NCBI RefSeq assembly: GCF_000376565.1
Contig: NZ_BARG01000024.1
Coordinates: forward strand, 248,001-312,000
DNA length: 64,000 bases
Direction of reading: 5' to 3'
Source: Streptomyces hokutonensis
GTDB taxonomy: Bacteria; Actinomycetota; Actinomycetes; Streptomycetales; Streptomycetaceae
Every line of letters starts with the position of its first letter. The stretch's first letter is position 1. The notes below the pieces were generated by a model, which had not been told where the DNA came from, did no database searches, and worked only from the letters and a program-made list of their open reading frames with translations. Shown here piece after piece: positions 33,162-40,757 of this stretch. The position numbers and the translations under genes are program-made.

Positions 33162-34310
33162 ATGCGCCGGACCCTGTTCGAAGAGACCCATGAGGACTTC
33201 CGTCTGCTGGTCCGTGACTTCATCGCCCGCGAGGTGGTCCCGTCGTACGAGGACTGGCGGCGCGCCGGACTCGTCCCCCGGGACCTGTTCACCGCACTGG
33301 GCAAGCTCGGCATCATCGGCACGTCCATCCCGGAGGAGTACGGCGGGGGCGGCCAGGACGACTACCGCTACAACGCCGTGATCCAGGAGGAGTGCGCACG
33401 GGCCTGCGTCACACTCGGCGGGCTGCGCACCCACCTGGACATCGTCGTCCCGTACTTCACCGGCCTGGCCAACGCCGAGCAACGGGCGCGCTGGCTCCCG
33501 GGGTTGGCCTCCGGCGAGCTGTACACCGCGATCGCGATGAGCGAGCCCGCCACCGGCTCAGACCTCGCCGGCATCACCACGCGGGCCGTCCGCGACGGCG
33601 ACCACTTCGTCCTCAACGGCGCGAAGACCTTCATCACCGGCGGCCACCACGCCGACCTGGTGATTGTGGTCGCCCGCACGACAGTTGACCCCGGCAACCG
33701 GCGCGCCGGACTCTCCCTCCTCGTCGTGGAGAAGGGCACGCCCGGCTTCACGGTCGGGCGCAGGCTGGAGAAGATCGGCCTGCCCGTCCAGGACACCGTG
33801 GAACTCGCCTTCGACGACGTCCGCGTGCCCGCCGCCAACCTCCTCGGCGAGGAAGGCGCCGCCTTCACCCTCCTCGGCCGCAACCTCGCCCAGGAACGCC
33901 TGGCCATCGCGGTCGGCGCGGTCGCCCAGGCCCGTACCGCGATCGACCTGACCGTCGCCTATGTCCGCGACCGGACGGTGTTCGGGAAACCGCTGGCCCA
34001 GTTCCAGAACACGAAGTTCGAACTCGCCGCGCTGGACGCCGAGTTGACCGCCGCGCAAGCCCTGCTGGACGCATCGATCACCGCGCTCGTCGCGGGTGAA
34101 CTCGACCCCGTGGACGCGGCCCGCACCAAGCTGGTGTGCACCGAGACCCAGGGGCGCGTGGTCGACCGCTGTCTCCAACTGCACGGCGGCTACGGCTACA
34201 TCCTCGAATCCCCGATCGCCCGCCTGTACGCGGACGCCCGTGTGACCCGTATCTACGGCGGCACCAGCGAGGTCATGAAGCTCATCATCAGCAAGTCCCT
34301 GGGCCTATAA
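33162..34310 (+). CDS. Acyl-CoA dehydrogenase, classical LCAD/IVD-like
   Basis: This is a 382-residue enzyme of the classical ACAD type. It has MSEPATGSDLAGITT (FAD and substrate loop), LNGAKTFITGG, and Glu245 in LAQERLAIA as the probable catalytic base. The late position used by medium-chain enzymes reads IYGGTSE with Gly instead of Glu, which supports the LCAD-type base. It desaturates an acyl-CoA at C2-C3, passing electrons to ETF. AAGGAG precedes the ATG at 33162. It heads a four-gene operon (ACAD, SDR, ACAD, quinone oxidoreductase) controlled by box F. Confidence 0.9.
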   Translation: MRRTLFEETHEDFRLLVRDFIAREVVPSYEDWRRAGLVPRDLFTALGKLGIIGTSIPEEYGGGGQDDYRYNAVIQEECARACVTLGGLRTHLDIVVPYFTGLANAEQRARWLPGLASGELYTAIAMSEPATGSDLAGITTRAVRDGDHFVLNGAKTFITGGHHADLVIVVARTTVDPGNRRAGLSLLVVEKGTPGFTVGRRLEKIGLPVQDTVELAFDDVRVPAANLLGEEGAAFTLLGRNLAQERLAIAVGAVAQARTAIDLTVAYVRDRTVFGKPLAQFQNTKFELAALDAELTAAQALLDASITALVAGELDPVDAARTKLVCTETQGRVVDRCLQLHGGYGYILESPIARLYADARVTRIYGGTSEVMKLIISKSLGL

Positions 34311-34337
34311 GACCGTTTAGACCATGAGGAGTTGGGT

Positions 34338-35105
34338 GTGAACATCGACGGTTCAGCGGCACTCGTCACCGGCGGCGCCTCCGGGCTCGGCCTGGCCACC
34401 GCGCGCCGCATCATCGAACGCGGCGGACGCGTCGTCCTCGCCGACATCTCCGAGGAACAGGGCGTCAAGGCGGTCGCCGACCTCGGTGAGGCGGCACGCT
34501 TCGTCCGCACGGACGTCACCGACCCGAGCGAGGTCACCGCCGCCCTCGACGCCGCCGAGCAACTCGGCACCCTGCGCGCAGTCGTGCACTGCGCCGGACG
34601 CGGCGGCGACCGCACCCGGATCATCGACCGCGACCGAAACCCCGGCGAACTCGACACCTTCGCCGAGGTCGTACGCGTCAACCTGATCGGCACCTACAAC
34701 GTGCTGCGCCTGGCCGCCGCCCGCCTCGCCGGCAACGAGGTCGTCGACGGCGACCGGGGTGCCGTAGTACTCACCGCGTCGGTCGCCGCGTTCGACGGCC
34801 AGATCGGGCAGACCTCCTACACCGCCGCCAAGGCCGGAGTCCACGGCATCACCCTCGTCGCCGCCCGCGACCTGGCCAGCTGGCAGATCCGGGTGAACAC
34901 CATCGCCCCCGGAATCATGGACACCCCGATGCTCGGCCGCCTCCGCGCCGACATCCGCGACGGCCTCGCCGCCTCCGTACCGCACCCCAAGCGACTCGGT
35001 GACCCGGACGACTTCGCGCGCCTCGCCGTGGAGATGCTGGAGAACCCGTACCTCAACGGCCAGACCGTCCGCCTCGACGGCGCCATCCGCATGGCCCCGC
35101 GATGA
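34338..35105 (+). CDS. SDR, 3-hydroxyacyl-CoA dehydrogenase type (HSD10-like)
   Basis: The product has 255 residues from a GTG at 34338 with GAGGAG 6 nt upstream. It has TGGASGLG in the cofactor loop, VVHCAGRG in place of NNAG, a long loop ahead of the catalytic Ser strand (AVVLTASVAAF) and YTAAK as Tyr-x3-Lys. The end reads YLNGQTVRLDGAIRMAP. It is a clear paralogue of the SDR at 3484 and probably oxidises a 3-hydroxyacyl-CoA with NAD. Its stop overlaps the next ACAD start (ATGA at 35102), so the two are coupled. Confidence 0.86.
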   Translation: MNIDGSAALVTGGASGLGLATARRIIERGGRVVLADISEEQGVKAVADLGEAARFVRTDVTDPSEVTAALDAAEQLGTLRAVVHCAGRGGDRTRIIDRDRNPGELDTFAEVVRVNLIGTYNVLRLAAARLAGNEVVDGDRGAVVLTASVAAFDGQIGQTSYTAAKAGVHGITLVAARDLASWQIRVNTIAPGIMDTPMLGRLRADIRDGLAASVPHPKRLGDPDDFARLAVEMLENPYLNGQTVRLDGAIRMAPR

Positions 35106-36289
35106 CAGCGGACGAGACCGGCGAGTCGGACGACCAATTCCGCGCCCGACTGCGGGCCTTCCTCACAGAGCACCATCCCGGGCGCCGCCCCAAGGACCCC
35201 GTCGAGCGGGTCGCCTGGCAGAAGAAGTGGCTCGCAACGCTGTTCGACGCCGGTTATGCAGGCCCGAGTTGGCCGCGTGAGTACGGCGGCATGGACCTGT
35301 CCTTCGCACGCCAGGTCAGCTACCAGGAGGAGTACGCACGCGCCCGCGTCCCCGGACCCCTGGGCACCGGACTGGGCATCGCCGCCCCCACCCTCATTAA
35401 GTACGGCACACCCGAGCAGAAGGAGCGCCACCTGCGCCCCATGCTGCGCGGCGACATGGTGTGGGCCCAGGGCTACTCCGAACCGGAGGCGGGCTCGGAC
35501 CTCCCCGCGCTGCGCACGACGGCGCGGCGCGAAGGCGAGGAGTACGTCGTCAACGGTCAGAAGGTGTGGAACAGTTCGGCCGACATCGCCGACATCTTCT
35601 TCACCCTCGTCCGCACCGGACCGCCCGACTCCCGCCAGGAAGGCATCAGTTACCTCCTGATCGACGCCCACGCCCCCGGAGTGACGGTACGGCCGCTGCG
35701 CGACCTGACGGGCGACGCGCACTTCTGCGAGATCTTCTTCGACGACGTCCGTGTCCCGGTCGCCGACCGCATCGGCGAGGAGAACGGCGGCTGGCCGCTG
35801 GTGCGCACGAGCCTCGGGCACGAGCGCGCGGCCGGCGCGATGAACCAAGCGGCTCTGTACCGCCGGGTGTTGGACGAGTTGATCGAACTCGCCCACGAAC
35901 GCGGCGCCACGGCCGACCCGCTCGTCCGCGACCGGCTCGCCGACTTCGAGATCCGCGTCCGCGTCATGCGGCTCACCGGCATGCGCACCATCGCCGACAT
36001 CATGGCCAAGGGCGAGCCCGGGCCTGCCTCTTCGACCGCACGGCTGTCCATCGTGACCTTCGAGCAGGAGCTGCACGAGTTCGCGCTCGACCTGCTCGGA
36101 CCGTACGGCATCCTCGGCCGCCGCGACCCGCACGCCGTCCAACGCGGGCGCTGGGTATGGGGGTTCCTGCGCACCCGCGCCTCGTCCATCGGCGCGGGCA
36201 CCGCCGAGATCCAGCGCAACACGATCGCCGAGCAGGTGCTCGGCCTGCCCCGTGACCCGGCGATGCCGACCGTGGAGAGGACCCGATGA
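35102..36289 (+). CDS. Acyl-CoA dehydrogenase, FadE26-like (alpha-type, catalytic)
   Basis: The product has 395 residues. SEPEAGSDLPALRT and VNGQKVWNSSADIAD form the flavin and substrate loop, and Glu241 in SLGHERAAG is the expected base. The tail AGTAEIQRNTIAEQVLGLPR is the signature of FadE26/FadE28-type steroid ACAD alpha subunits. Such subunits need a beta partner; the two beta-type genes here (4269, 21185) are in other operons. It overlaps both neighbours by 4 bp (ATGA at each end), which makes a tightly coupled set with the SDR and the oxidoreductase. Confidence 0.88.
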   Translation: MTADETGESDDQFRARLRAFLTEHHPGRRPKDPVERVAWQKKWLATLFDAGYAGPSWPREYGGMDLSFARQVSYQEEYARARVPGPLGTGLGIAAPTLIKYGTPEQKERHLRPMLRGDMVWAQGYSEPEAGSDLPALRTTARREGEEYVVNGQKVWNSSADIADIFFTLVRTGPPDSRQEGISYLLIDAHAPGVTVRPLRDLTGDAHFCEIFFDDVRVPVADRIGEENGGWPLVRTSLGHERAAGAMNQAALYRRVLDELIELAHERGATADPLVRDRLADFEIRVRVMRLTGMRTIADIMAKGEPGPASSTARLSIVTFEQELHEFALDLLGPYGILGRRDPHAVQRGRWVWGFLRTRASSIGAGTAEIQRNTIAEQVLGLPRDPAMPTVERTR

Positions 36290-37263
36290 AGGCCGCACGC
36301 TGCACGGAGTACGGTCCGCCCGGTGGCCTCGCGGTCGTCGAACTCGACGATCTCCGGCCAGGACCGGGCGAGGTACTGGTCCGCGTGCACGCGGCGGCGG
36401 TGAACTTCCCGGACGTACTCCTCGTGGCGAACCGCTACCAGGTGCCCGCGCCACTGCCCTTCACGCCCGGCAGTGAATTCGCCGGTGTGGTCACCGAGTT
36501 GGGCCCGGGAGTGTCCGGCCCACCCGTCGGCTCACCCGTCGCCGGAGCGGTGCTCACCGGCGCCTTCGCCGAACAGGTCGTGGTGCCCGTCGCGAGCCTG
36601 CGCCATGTCCCCGAGGGGCTCGACATGGTGCACGCCGCCGCCTTCCACGTCACGTACGCCACCGCCTACCACTCCCTCGTCACCGTCGGACAGGGCAGCG
36701 CGGAAGAGTGGGTGGCGGTGCTCGGTGCGGCCGGCGGGGTCGGTTCGGCGGCCGTCGACATCGCGACGCGGCTCGGCCTGCGGGTGGTCGCCGCCGCGTC
36801 GAGCCAGGAGCGGCTGACGGTCGCCCGCAAGCTGGGCGCAGAGGCGGGTGTCGACTACGTCCACGAGGATCTCAAGCTCCGCACAAGGGAGTTGACCGGC
36901 GGCGAGGGCGTCCACCTCGTGATCGACCCGGTGGGCGGCGACCACGCGGAGGCCGCCCTGCGCGCGCTGCGCCGGGGCGGCCGGTTCGTCACGGTCGGGT
37001 ACGCCGACGGGAAGATCCCGCGCATCCCGCTGAACCTGGTGCTGCTCAAGGACTTGGTCGTGCGGGGCTTCGAGATCCGTACGGTACGGCAGTACGCCCC
37101 GGAGGCCGTGGCCGCCGCCGACCGCGCCCTGGCCGGGATGGTCCGGGACGGGATGCGCCCGCTGGTCTCCCGGGTCCACCCGCTCGCCGAGGTCGCTGCC
37201 GCCCTCACCGATGTCGCCGAGCGCAGGACCACCGGCAAGGTGGTCCTGGATCTCATGGCGTAG
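36286..37263 (+). CDS. Zinc-independent MDR / NADPH:quinone oxidoreductase-like protein
   Basis: The product has 325 residues of the medium-chain dehydrogenase/reductase superfamily, quinone oxidoreductase branch. It has the GroES-like N-domain (HAAAVNFPDVLLV), nucleotide loop GAAGGVGSAAVDIA, and DPVGGDHAE. The zinc-binding Cys cluster of alcohol dehydrogenases is not evident. Members reduce enones, quinones or enoyl-CoAs with NADPH. As the last gene of the ACAD-SDR-ACAD operon, with a 4-bp overlap, it may reduce an unsaturated ring or side-chain intermediate. It ends 9 nt from the convergent mycofactocin-type SDR gene. Confidence 0.85.
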   Translation: MKAARCTEYGPPGGLAVVELDDLRPGPGEVLVRVHAAAVNFPDVLLVANRYQVPAPLPFTPGSEFAGVVTELGPGVSGPPVGSPVAGAVLTGAFAEQVVVPVASLRHVPEGLDMVHAAAFHVTYATAYHSLVTVGQGSAEEWVAVLGAAGGVGSAAVDIATRLGLRVVAAASSQERLTVARKLGAEAGVDYVHEDLKLRTRELTGGEGVHLVIDPVGGDHAEAALRALRRGGRFVTVGYADGKIPRIPLNLVLLKDLVVRGFEIRTVRQYAPEAVAAADRALAGMVRDGMRPLVSRVHPLAEVAAALTDVAERRTTGKVVLDLMA

Positions 37264-37272
37264 CAAATACCG

Positions 37273-38136
37273 TCAGAACGTGGGGAGTTGAGGACGCTTG
37301 CGGACATAGCCGCCGGCGTCCACCCGCATCTGCATGCCGGTGACATAGCGGGACTCGTCGGAGACCAGGAAGAGCACCATGTCGGAGACGTCCTCCGGCT
37401 CGACGTAGGGAATGTCCATCCCGGTCGTCGCCGGGAACGACAGCAGGGCGTCCTCGCGCGTCGGGTTCTCGAGGTCCGGCCGGAACGAGCGGTACATGAT
37501 GTCGCTGTTGAGCATGTCCGTGTTGACGTTGGTGGGATGCAGGCCGTTGACCCGGATCCGCCGTGACAGCAGCACGGTCGCCAAGTCGTGGACGAACGCG
37601 GCCACTTGGCGCTTGGCGAAGGAGTAGCCGAGGCCCCCGGGGCCGTTGGTCGGGCTGTCGACGGTCGCCGGGGTCAGGGCCGCGATGGACCCGGTCGCCA
37701 CGATGGAGGCGCCGTTCGGCAGATGCGGGAGAGCGGCCTCGACGGCGTGCACGACTCCGTTGAAGTCGACGGTGACGGCGTCGATGAAGGCCTGGACGCC
37801 CTGCTGGGGACCGAGCGGTGCGATTCCGGCCTGCGCCACCACGGCGTCCAGCCCCCCGAGTTCGGCCACCCCGTCGGCCACGGCAGCCTTGAGCGCCGCC
37901 GGATCCCGTACGTCCGCCTTGCGCGCCACGATGCGCCGCCCGAGCTTCTCGACCTGGCGCACGGTCTCGTCCAGGTCGTCCTGGGTCGCCAGCGCGTACG
38001 CGTTCGTCGCGATGTCCTCGCACAGGTCGACGGCGATGATGTCGGCGCCCTCCGCGGCCAGCCGGAGCGCGTGGGCGCGGCCCTGTCCGCGTGCCGCCCC
38101 GGTGATGAACACGACCTTGTCCTGTACTCGGCCCAT
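37273..38136 (-). CDS. Mycofactocin-coupled SDR
   Basis: The product has 287 residues. It has the SDR core plus hallmarks of the mycofactocin-associated subfamily: GAARGQGRAHALRLAAEGAD, then a long insert after beta-2 (DLCEDIATNAYALAT) and VRQVEKLGRRIVARKADVRD-type sequence. The catalytic residues are in YSFAK. In this subfamily NAD stays bound and is re-oxidised by mycofactocin rather than exchanged. The likely substrate is a secondary alcohol. The gene is monocistronic and divergent from the amidohydrolase operon at 38318, which encodes a second SDR of the same type. No mycofactocin biosynthesis genes lie in the window. Confidence 0.87.
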   Translation of the reverse strand: MGRVQDKVVFITGAARGQGRAHALRLAAEGADIIAVDLCEDIATNAYALATQDDLDETVRQVEKLGRRIVARKADVRDPAALKAAVADGVAELGGLDAVVAQAGIAPLGPQQGVQAFIDAVTVDFNGVVHAVEAALPHLPNGASIVATGSIAALTPATVDSPTNGPGGLGYSFAKRQVAAFVHDLATVLLSRRIRVNGLHPTNVNTDMLNSDIMYRSFRPDLENPTREDALLSFPATTGMDIPYVEPEDVSDMVLFLVSDESRYVTGMQMRVDAGGYVRKRPQLPTF

Positions 38137-38157
38137 CCTGGGGCTCCTTCCGCCGGA

Positions 38158-38180
38158 AATAAAAGAGTAGCCTGAATACT
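38158..38180. promoter_or_regulatory. Island box variant G
   Basis: On the minus strand the site contains CAGGCTACTCTTTTATTTC. It fits the box family (TACT followed by a T-rich run) and shares AGGCTACTCT with the site at 31405. It lies 22 nt upstream of the mycofactocin SDR start. Confidence 0.45.
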
Positions 38181-38243
38181 GTCCGATGGCGCTGTTCGTG
38201 ATCCATGATCGGTATCAAGTCCGCTGACCGCTGGCCGGTTTCC

Positions 38244-38261
38244 GTTCAGTGGGACCTGAAC
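38244..38261. promoter_or_regulatory. Inverted repeat GTTCAG-N6-CTGAAC
   Basis: Perfect 6-bp arms separated by TGGGAC, 57 nt upstream of the amidohydrolase start. It is either an operator for the plus-strand operon or a short hairpin in its leader. Confidence 0.4.
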
Positions 38262-38317
38262 AGTGCACACAATTCGGCCGGTGCTAGAGAGTCCATGAGA
38301 TTCGAGGGAGCACATCG

Positions 38318-39463
38318 ATGCCATTGCAGCCATGGATGAAGTTGCTGTCGACCGACGACCACCTGATCGAGCCGCCGCGCCTGTGGACGGACCGCCTGCC
38401 GGCCAAGTACCGCGACCTCGGGCCGAGGATCGTCGAGCAGGCACGGGGAGAGGGCCAGGCCCCGGCCGAGGTGTGGAACTACGAGGGCCGCATCTACCCC
38501 TACATCGGCCTGAACGCCGTGGCGGGCAAGTCGCCCGAGGAGTTCGGCCTCGAACCGACCCGCTACGACGAGATGATCCCGGGCTGCTACGACCCGAAGG
38601 CCCGGCTGCGCGACATGGACCTGGACGGGGTGTGGGGCGCCCTGTGCTTCCCGTCGTTCCCGCGCTTCGCCGGCACCGTGTTCCTGGACGGCCAGGACCG
38701 CCGACTCGCCCTGCTGTGCGTGCAGGCGTGGAACGACTTCGTGATCGACGAGTGGTGCGCCACCGCACCCGGCCGCCTCATCCCGCTGGTCATCCTGCCG
38801 CTGTGGGACGTCGACGCCTGCGCGGCCGAGATCCGGCGTACGGCGGCCAAGGGCGCCAAGGCGATCTCGTTCCCGGAGAACCCGGTCCCGCTGGGCCTGC
38901 CGTCGTTCCACACCGACCACTGGGACCCGGTGTTCACGGCGGCCGAGGAGACCGACATGCCGCTGTGCCTGCACTTCGGCACCTCGGGCGCGGCGCCCAG
39001 GACGGCTCCGGAGGCGCCCTTCGCGGTGACGATCACCCTGTTCGCCACCAACTCGATGTACGCGGCCGCCGACCTGCTGTTCTCCCCGGTCCTCCACAAC
39101 CACCCGCGGCTGAAGATCGGCCTGTCCGAGGGCGGGATCGGCTGGATCCCGTATCTGCTGGAGCGCGCCGACGGCACCTGGGAGCGGCACCGCTTCTACC
39201 AGAACGTCAACCAGACCGTGCGGCCGTCCGACCTGTTCCACAAGCACTTCCACGGCTGCTTCATCGACGACCGCTTCGGTGTGGAGGTACGGCACCACAT
39301 CGGCGTCGACAAGATCACCTGGGAGTGCGACTACCCGCACTCCGACTCGTACTGGCCCAAGAGCCGCGCCTACGCGGCCGAGGTCCTCGCGGACGTGCCG
39401 GACGACGAGGTGCACAAGATCGTGGAACTGAACACCCGCCGTCTCTACAACCTCCCCGCATGA
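38318..39463 (+). CDS. Amidohydrolase 2-family metal-dependent hydrolase or decarboxylase
   Basis: The product has 381 residues. The N-terminus has STDDHLIEPPRLW, the D-x-H metal motif in the variant D-D-H. Further features are LCLHFGTSG in the barrel and WECDYPHSDSYW near the end. It is a paralogue of the amidohydrolase at 8361. The family includes decarboxylases and ring-opening hydrolases, with a divalent metal at the barrel mouth. GGGAG precedes the ATG at 38318. The stop overlaps a 69-residue gene (ATGA at 39460), followed by a mycofactocin SDR and a ferredoxin, so all four are probably one transcript. Confidence 0.83.
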   Translation: MPLQPWMKLLSTDDHLIEPPRLWTDRLPAKYRDLGPRIVEQARGEGQAPAEVWNYEGRIYPYIGLNAVAGKSPEEFGLEPTRYDEMIPGCYDPKARLRDMDLDGVWGALCFPSFPRFAGTVFLDGQDRRLALLCVQAWNDFVIDEWCATAPGRLIPLVILPLWDVDACAAEIRRTAAKGAKAISFPENPVPLGLPSFHTDHWDPVFTAAEETDMPLCLHFGTSGAAPRTAPEAPFAVTITLFATNSMYAAADLLFSPVLHNHPRLKIGLSEGGIGWIPYLLERADGTWERHRFYQNVNQTVRPSDLFHKHFHGCFIDDRFGVEVRHHIGVDKITWECDYPHSDSYWPKSRAYAAEVLADVPDDEVHKIVELNTRRLYNLPA

Positions 39464-39669
39464 GCGGGCGCCCGGAGTCCGAGCGCTCCGACTGGACCGA
39501 CCTCGACCTGCTGACCCGCGACGAGGCGTACGGCCGTCTCCAGGAGGAGATCGGCCTCACCGTCGGTCGGCTCGCCGAACTCGGCGCGGACGACGCGGCC
39601 GAACGAGAACTCCTCGACACCCGGCTGCGCGCCCTGCGCGAGGCCGCCGAGGATCTCAATGTCCGCTGA
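39460..39669 (+). CDS. Small acidic helical protein of unknown function (69 aa)
   Basis: The ATG at 39460 overlaps the amidohydrolase stop, and the open frame ends at 39669 with 69 codons. The product is acidic and predicted helical. It has DLDLLTRDEAYGRLQEEI and a Leu/Glu/Arg-rich C-terminal half that could form a helical hairpin. There is no signal peptide or membrane segment. The 4-bp overlap with the upstream gene and the tight link to the SDR argue that it is a real coupled gene. It may be an accessory subunit of the amidohydrolase; no function is recognised. Confidence 0.68.
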   Translation: MSGRPESERSDWTDLDLLTRDEAYGRLQEEIGLTVGRLAELGADDAAERELLDTRLRALREAAEDLNVR

Positions 39670-39685
39670 GCGAAGGGGAGTTGGC

Positions 39686-40498
39686 GTGGGGCGTGTGGAG
39701 GGCAAGGTCGCGCTCATCACGGGCGCGGCCCGTGGTCAAGGGCGCTCGCACGCCGTGCGGCTGGCGGAGGAGGGCGCCGACGTCGTCGTCACCGACGTGT
39801 GCCACGACATCAGCGACGAGCTGCCCTATTCGTTGGCGTCCAAGGAACAGCTCGAAGAAACAGCGGAGTTGGTGCGGGCGACCGGCCGCCGGTGTGTAGC
39901 CGTTCAGGCCGATGTGCGCTCGGTCGCCGAGATGCGGGTCGCGGTCGACGCGGCGCGGGAGGAGTTCGGGCGGCTCGACACGCTGGTGGCCAACGCGGGT
40001 GTGATGAGTATCGGAGCCGCCTGGGAACTCTCCGAGGAGGCCTGGGACGTCGTCATGGACGTCAACCTCAAGGGCCCCTGGAACGCGGTGCGGGCCGCGA
40101 TCCCCTGGATGATCGAGGCAGGACAGGGCGGCTCCGTCATCATCACCAGTTCGGCCGCCGGCATCCGCGGCCATGTGCCGTACGCCCACTACACGGCCAG
40201 CAAACACGGTGTCGTCGGCCTGATGAAGGCGCTGTCCAACGAACTCGCCCCGCACCGCATCCGGGTGAACACCGTGCACCCCACCGGCGTCAGCGACACC
40301 GGCATCACCGTCGGCGTCCCGATCGAGGAACTCGCCGCGCGGGAACCGCTGTTCGCGCTCGCCGCGATGAATCCCCTCGCCCCGTACGTCGAGCCGCGCG
40401 ACGTGTCGAACGCCGTCCTGTTCCTCGCGTCGGACGAGTCGCGTTATGTCACCGGCCTCCAGTTCACCGTCGACGCGGGCTCGACGAACAAGCCGTAG
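39686..40498 (+). CDS. Mycofactocin-coupled SDR
   Basis: The product has 270 residues from a GTG at 39686 with GGGGAG 5 nt upstream; an ATG at 39659 would overlap the small gene and lacks a good site. It has GAARGQGRSHAVRLAEEGAD, the subfamily insert (DVCHDISDELPYSLAS), TLVANAG instead of NNAG, and YTASK as catalytic Tyr-x3-Lys. Relatives keep NAD(H) tightly bound and pass electrons to mycofactocin. It lies in the operon with the amidohydrolase and the ferredoxin. Oxidation of a hydroxyl introduced by P450 is plausible. Confidence 0.87.
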   Translation: MGRVEGKVALITGAARGQGRSHAVRLAEEGADVVVTDVCHDISDELPYSLASKEQLEETAELVRATGRRCVAVQADVRSVAEMRVAVDAAREEFGRLDTLVANAGVMSIGAAWELSEEAWDVVMDVNLKGPWNAVRAAIPWMIEAGQGGSVIITSSAAGIRGHVPYAHYTASKHGVVGLMKALSNELAPHRIRVNTVHPTGVSDTGITVGVPIEELAAREPLFALAAMNPLAPYVEPRDVSNAVLFLASDESRYVTGLQFTVDAGSTNKP

Positions 40499-40511
40499 AG
40501 CGGAGTTGTGC

Positions 40512-40703
40512 ATGAAGATCACGATCGACTCCTCGCTGTGCTCCGGGCACGCGAGGTGCGCGGCGGCGGCGCCGGAGGTGTTCCGGCTCGACGACGACGG
40601 CTACGCGCTGCCCTACGACGGCGAGGTGCCGCGGGAGCTGCAACAGGCGGCCAGAGATGGGGAGTTGGCCTGCCCTGAGCGGGCGATCACCGTCGAGCAG
40701 TGA
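40512..40703 (+). CDS. 3Fe-4S-type ferredoxin with CxxHxxC motif (P450 redox partner)
   Basis: This is a ferredoxin of 63 residues. Cluster ligands are Cys10 and Cys16 in CSGHARC and Cys54 in ACPE, with His13 where a fourth Cys would be in 4Fe-4S forms. CxxHxxC...CP ferredoxins are known partners of actinobacterial and mycobacterial P450s. GCGGAG lies 6 nt before the ATG. It is the only ferredoxin in the window and probably serves one or both P450s (19510, 28792), though neither is adjacent. It is the last gene of the amidohydrolase operon, followed directly by a strong terminator. Confidence 0.88.
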   Translation: MKITIDSSLCSGHARCAAAAPEVFRLDDDGYALPYDGEVPRELQQAARDGELACPERAITVEQ

Positions 40704-40707
40704 CACG

Positions 40708-40742
40708 GAACAGCCCCACGGCCGTGGACCGTGGGGCTGTTC
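40708..40742. terminator. Strong bidirectional terminator
   Basis: GAACAGCCCCACGG (40708-40721) and CCGTGGGGCTGTTC (40729-40742) form a perfect 14-bp stem with a 7-nt loop. It separates the ferredoxin from the convergent extradiol dioxygenase gene. Confidence 0.85.
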
Positions 40743-40757
40743 TGCTGCCTGCTCGGA

